Below, piece after piece: positions 4,311-6,618 of a stretch of 6,618 nucleotides of DNA. How positions within the stretch are numbered: the stretch's first letter is position 1; each line of letters begins with the position of its first letter. The stretch comes from Flavobacteriaceae bacterium (GTDB lineage Bacteria; Bacteroidota; Bacteroidia; Flavobacteriales; Flavobacteriaceae). Below the pieces are notes generated by a model. That model made no database searches. It worked only from the letters and a program-made list of their open reading frames with translations, and was not told where the DNA came from. The stretch is from assembly GCA_023145595.1 (NCBI GenBank), contig JAGLDM010000072.1, positions 1 through 6,618 on the forward strand, in the 5' to 3' direction. A program made the translations under genes and the position numbers.

Positions 4311-6551
4311 ATGAAAATCATTTTACAAGCCCTATTTTTAATAGGCTTTAGTCTTATTGGCTACACCCAAGTTTCCATCAGCGGAACAATAACAGATCAC
4401 GAAAATAATCCATTATTTGGAGTAGATATTTATGCTCCAAATAATCATATTGCTACAACTTCCAACATCAATGGAAACTATGAATTCTATAATTTACCTC
4501 ACGGAGAAATAACAATTATATTTTCTTATGTCGGATTTAAATCAGCACAAAAAATCATAAATATACATGAAGATAGAAGCGGTTTTAATATCGTTTTGGA
4601 AGAGGCTATATTTCATATTGATGAAGTAATTATTTCTACACCATTCAACAGATTACAATCACAGAATGTTATGAAAGTTGAACTTGCGACTGTAAAAGAA
4701 ATAAAAAAGAAAGGTGCCATTACCCTTATAGAAGGCCTAGAAACAGTTCCTGGAGTAACACAAATATCAACAGGATCCTCTATTGGAAAACCTGTAATTA
4801 GGGGCTTAAGTGGAAACCGAGTATTGGTTTATGCACAAGGAGTTCGCTTAGAAAACCAGCAATTTGGAGATGAACACGGGTTGGGGCTAAACCAAGCCGG
4901 AATTGAAAGCGTAGAAGTTATTAAAGGACCTGCCTCTCTACTCTATGGATCTGATGCCTTAGGAGGTGTTCTCTATTTTAATCCAGAAAAATTTGCGGCA
5001 ACCAATTCTTTTAAAAGTGATTTCGGTCAACAATATTACAGCAATACGCAAGGGATTAATACTAATTTTGGATTGAAACAATCTTATGATCATTGGAAGT
5101 ATTTAATTCGGGCTGCATATGATACACATGTAGATTATAAAATACCTAATAAAAACCGAGTTACTAATACGCGTTATAATGAATTAAACATTAACACTGG
5201 ACTTGGCTATAACAGTAAGTTCGTTTCTAGTGAACTTCGGTATAATTACAATCATTTGAATGTTGGGCTTACCGAAGGTATTCATGAACAATCTACCAGT
5301 AGAACTTTAGAGAATCCTTATCAAAAAATAAACAATCACATATTGAGTTTACACAACCATATTTATTTTGACACCTCAAAATTGGATGTAGATTTGGGGT
5401 ATATCTTTAATGACAGAAATGAATTTGAAGATGAACATGGCCACCCATCAACAGGTACTGAAGAACTCCCCGCACTAAGAATGAAATTAAAAACCTTTAA
5501 TTATGATCTTAAATATCACTTTCCCAAATTTAATACCATTGAATTAATTGGTGGCTTGCAAGGAATGTCACAAACCAATAGAAATTTAGGCGAAGAAATG
5601 TTAATTCCCAATGCAAATATTAATGATGTTGGGACATTTGCAACCGCAATTATTGATTTTGAAAATAGCGCTCTTATGGCTGGGCTACGGTTTGATTATC
5701 GAAAAATTGAAACGGAATACCACGAAGTACATCACGACCATGAAATTCATGTATTTGAAGCATTAGACAAGAATTATAATAGCTTCACCGCTTCTGCTGG
5801 TTATAAATTTAATTTATCAGAAAAAATAACCACGCGTCTAAACTTAGCTAGCGGATTTAGATCTCCCAATTTAGCCGAATTGACTTCAAATGGAATACAC
5901 CATGGGACTAACAGATTTGAAAAAGGAGACCCAAATCTTGAGAAAGAACAAAATTTTCAAACAGATGTTTCTTTTGAATACAAAAATGACCACTTTAATT
6001 TTTATATCAATGGATTTTATAATGTCTTGAATAATTATATTTATATAAATCCCACTGGTGCAGTAGAAGATGGTGCTCCTGTCTATAAATACATTCAGGA
6101 AAATGCTGATTTGTATGGCGGTGAAATCGGAGTTCATCTACACCCACACCCATTAGATTGGTTGCATCTAGAAAGTTCATTTGAAACAGTTACAGGGAAG
6201 CAAAACAACGGTAACTATTTACCGTTGATTCCTGCTAATAAATGGAATAACTCGGTTAGAACAGAGTTTAAAATAAATAATTGGTTACAGAATGGTTACA
6301 CTTCTATCAACACAATATCAACTTTTAGCCAAAGCAATGTCAGTAATTTTGAAACTCCAACTAGCAGTTATACGCTTCTAAATTTAGGTGTTGGAGGTCA
6401 AATAAATCTTTCAAATATTACTTTTAACCTAACTGCAAATTTGAACAACGCTCTTAACAAAAGTTATATCTCACATTTATCTCGGTTAAAAGTTTATGAC
6501 ATTGATAATATTGGACGGAATTTTATACTCGGAATCAATTTTAATTTATAA
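4311..6551 (+). CDS. TonB-dependent outer-membrane receptor, probable metal (zinc-type) importer
   Basis: Outer-membrane active transporter powered by TonB-ExbBD. The 746 residues show, in order: a signal peptide (1-20, cleavage near YTQ); a carboxypeptidase-regulatory-like domain (about 21-97, ISGTITDHENNPLFGVDIY ... GNYEF); a plug domain (about 115-225) with GLETVPGVTQ, KPVIRGLSGNRVLV and VEVIKGPASLLYGSDALGGV; and a 22-strand-type barrel to the C-terminus, with FRSPNLAEL at 516-524 and the final strand NFILGINFNL. Histidine clusters lie in putative extracellular or periplasmic loops: EDEHGHP (373-379), YHEVHHDHEIH (470-480), IHH (529-531) and HLHPHP (609-614). Such loops are known in ZnuD-type zinc receptors. 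Together with the His-rich upstream neighbour this points to zinc or another divalent metal. A heme, copper, nickel or siderophore substrate remains possible, since substrate cannot be read reliably from sequence. No SusD partner gene follows, arguing against glycan import. Confidence 0.92.
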   Translation: MKIILQALFLIGFSLIGYTQVSISGTITDHENNPLFGVDIYAPNNHIATTSNINGNYEFYNLPHGEITIIFSYVGFKSAQKIINIHEDRSGFNIVLEEAIFHIDEVIISTPFNRLQSQNVMKVELATVKEIKKKGAITLIEGLETVPGVTQISTGSSIGKPVIRGLSGNRVLVYAQGVRLENQQFGDEHGLGLNQAGIESVEVIKGPASLLYGSDALGGVLYFNPEKFAATNSFKSDFGQQYYSNTQGINTNFGLKQSYDHWKYLIRAAYDTHVDYKIPNKNRVTNTRYNELNINTGLGYNSKFVSSELRYNYNHLNVGLTEGIHEQSTSRTLENPYQKINNHILSLHNHIYFDTSKLDVDLGYIFNDRNEFEDEHGHPSTGTEELPALRMKLKTFNYDLKYHFPKFNTIELIGGLQGMSQTNRNLGEEMLIPNANINDVGTFATAIIDFENSALMAGLRFDYRKIETEYHEVHHDHEIHVFEALDKNYNSFTASAGYKFNLSEKITTRLNLASGFRSPNLAELTSNGIHHGTNRFEKGDPNLEKEQNFQTDVSFEYKNDHFNFYINGFYNVLNNYIYINPTGAVEDGAPVYKYIQENADLYGGEIGVHLHPHPLDWLHLESSFETVTGKQNNGNYLPLIPANKWNNSVRTEFKINNWLQNGYTSINTISTFSQSNVSNFETPTSSYTLLNLGVGGQINLSNITFNLTANLNNALNKSYISHLSRLKVYDIDNIGRNFILGINFNL

Positions 6552-6581
6552 TTATTGACACAGTTTTTTAAATCATCATTC

Positions 6582-6589
6582 TATCTTTG
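6582..6589 (+). promoter_or_regulatory. Promoter of the next gene downstream
   Basis: TATCTTTG matches TAnnTTTG. A TTG at 6555-6557 lies 24 bases upstream, somewhat farther than the usual 19-21 for a -33 element. Transcription near 6594 would give a short leader before the ATG at 6611, the same geometry as purB. Confidence 0.45.
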
Positions 6590-6610
6590 TTGCTATATTT
6601 ACCTTCGTAA

Positions 6611-6618
6611 ATGACCAA
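6611..6618 (+). CDS. Probable start of a further gene (runs off the right edge)
   Basis: An ATG at 6611-6613 followed by ACC AA (Met-Thr-Lys/Asn) sits about 17 bases after a predicted transcription start and 59 bases after the receptor stop codon. Only two and a half codons are visible, so the product cannot be named. The call rests solely on the promoter spacing. Confidence 0.35.

Noticed and set aside
5886..6137. Minus-strand 83-codon open frame opposite the receptor
   Set aside because: Ile/Phe-rich shadow of the barrel sequence with no promoter or family motif.
4311..6551. SusC-type glycan receptor
   Set aside because: At 746 residues it is shorter than typical SusC proteins (about 1000), no SusD gene follows, and His-rich loops favour a metal substrate.

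Overview
The window is AT-rich and most likely comes from a chromosome of the class Flavobacteriia (phylum Bacteroidota). Three things point there. Promoter-like octamers of the form TAnnTTTG, the -7 element of the Bacteroidota primary sigma factor, precede five of the genes. Strong Shine-Dalgarno sequences are absent. The outer-membrane receptor has the carboxypeptidase-regulatory-like N-terminal domain typical of Bacteroidota TonB-dependent receptors.

Layout. The 5' end of a phosphoglucosamine/phosphomannomutase gene (glmM-like) lies on the minus strand and runs off the left edge (1-599). A divergent intergenic region (600-759) separates it from aqpZ, an aquaporin (760-1461) that ends in a strong intrinsic terminator (1488-1524). 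Next come an all-helical, HEAT-like hypothetical protein (1569-2177) and purB, adenylosuccinate lyase (2244-3590). A 355-base stretch without a convincing gene (3591-3945) holds weak hairpins, two AT-rich palindromes and a promoter candidate. It leads into a two-gene unit: a small His/Cys-rich membrane or exported protein (3946-4272) and a TonB-dependent outer-membrane receptor with histidine-rich loops (4311-6551). A promoter and a probable start codon for another gene sit at the right edge (6582-6618).

How the genes work together. The left half is housekeeping: amino-sugar supply for the cell wall, water flux and purine synthesis, each gene apparently with its own promoter. The right half reads as a transition-metal acquisition unit, with zinc the best guess, because both proteins carry His clusters and sit 38 bases apart. 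The metal and the regulation are inference.

Most notable are the small His-rich partner protein with its palindromic upstream region, an exact 13-bp duplication of the translation start of the hypothetical gene that creates an in-frame 10-codon upstream ORF, and a degenerate heptamer repeat that writes the C-terminal tail of the same gene. I see no CRISPR array, insertion sequence, tRNA or rRNA.
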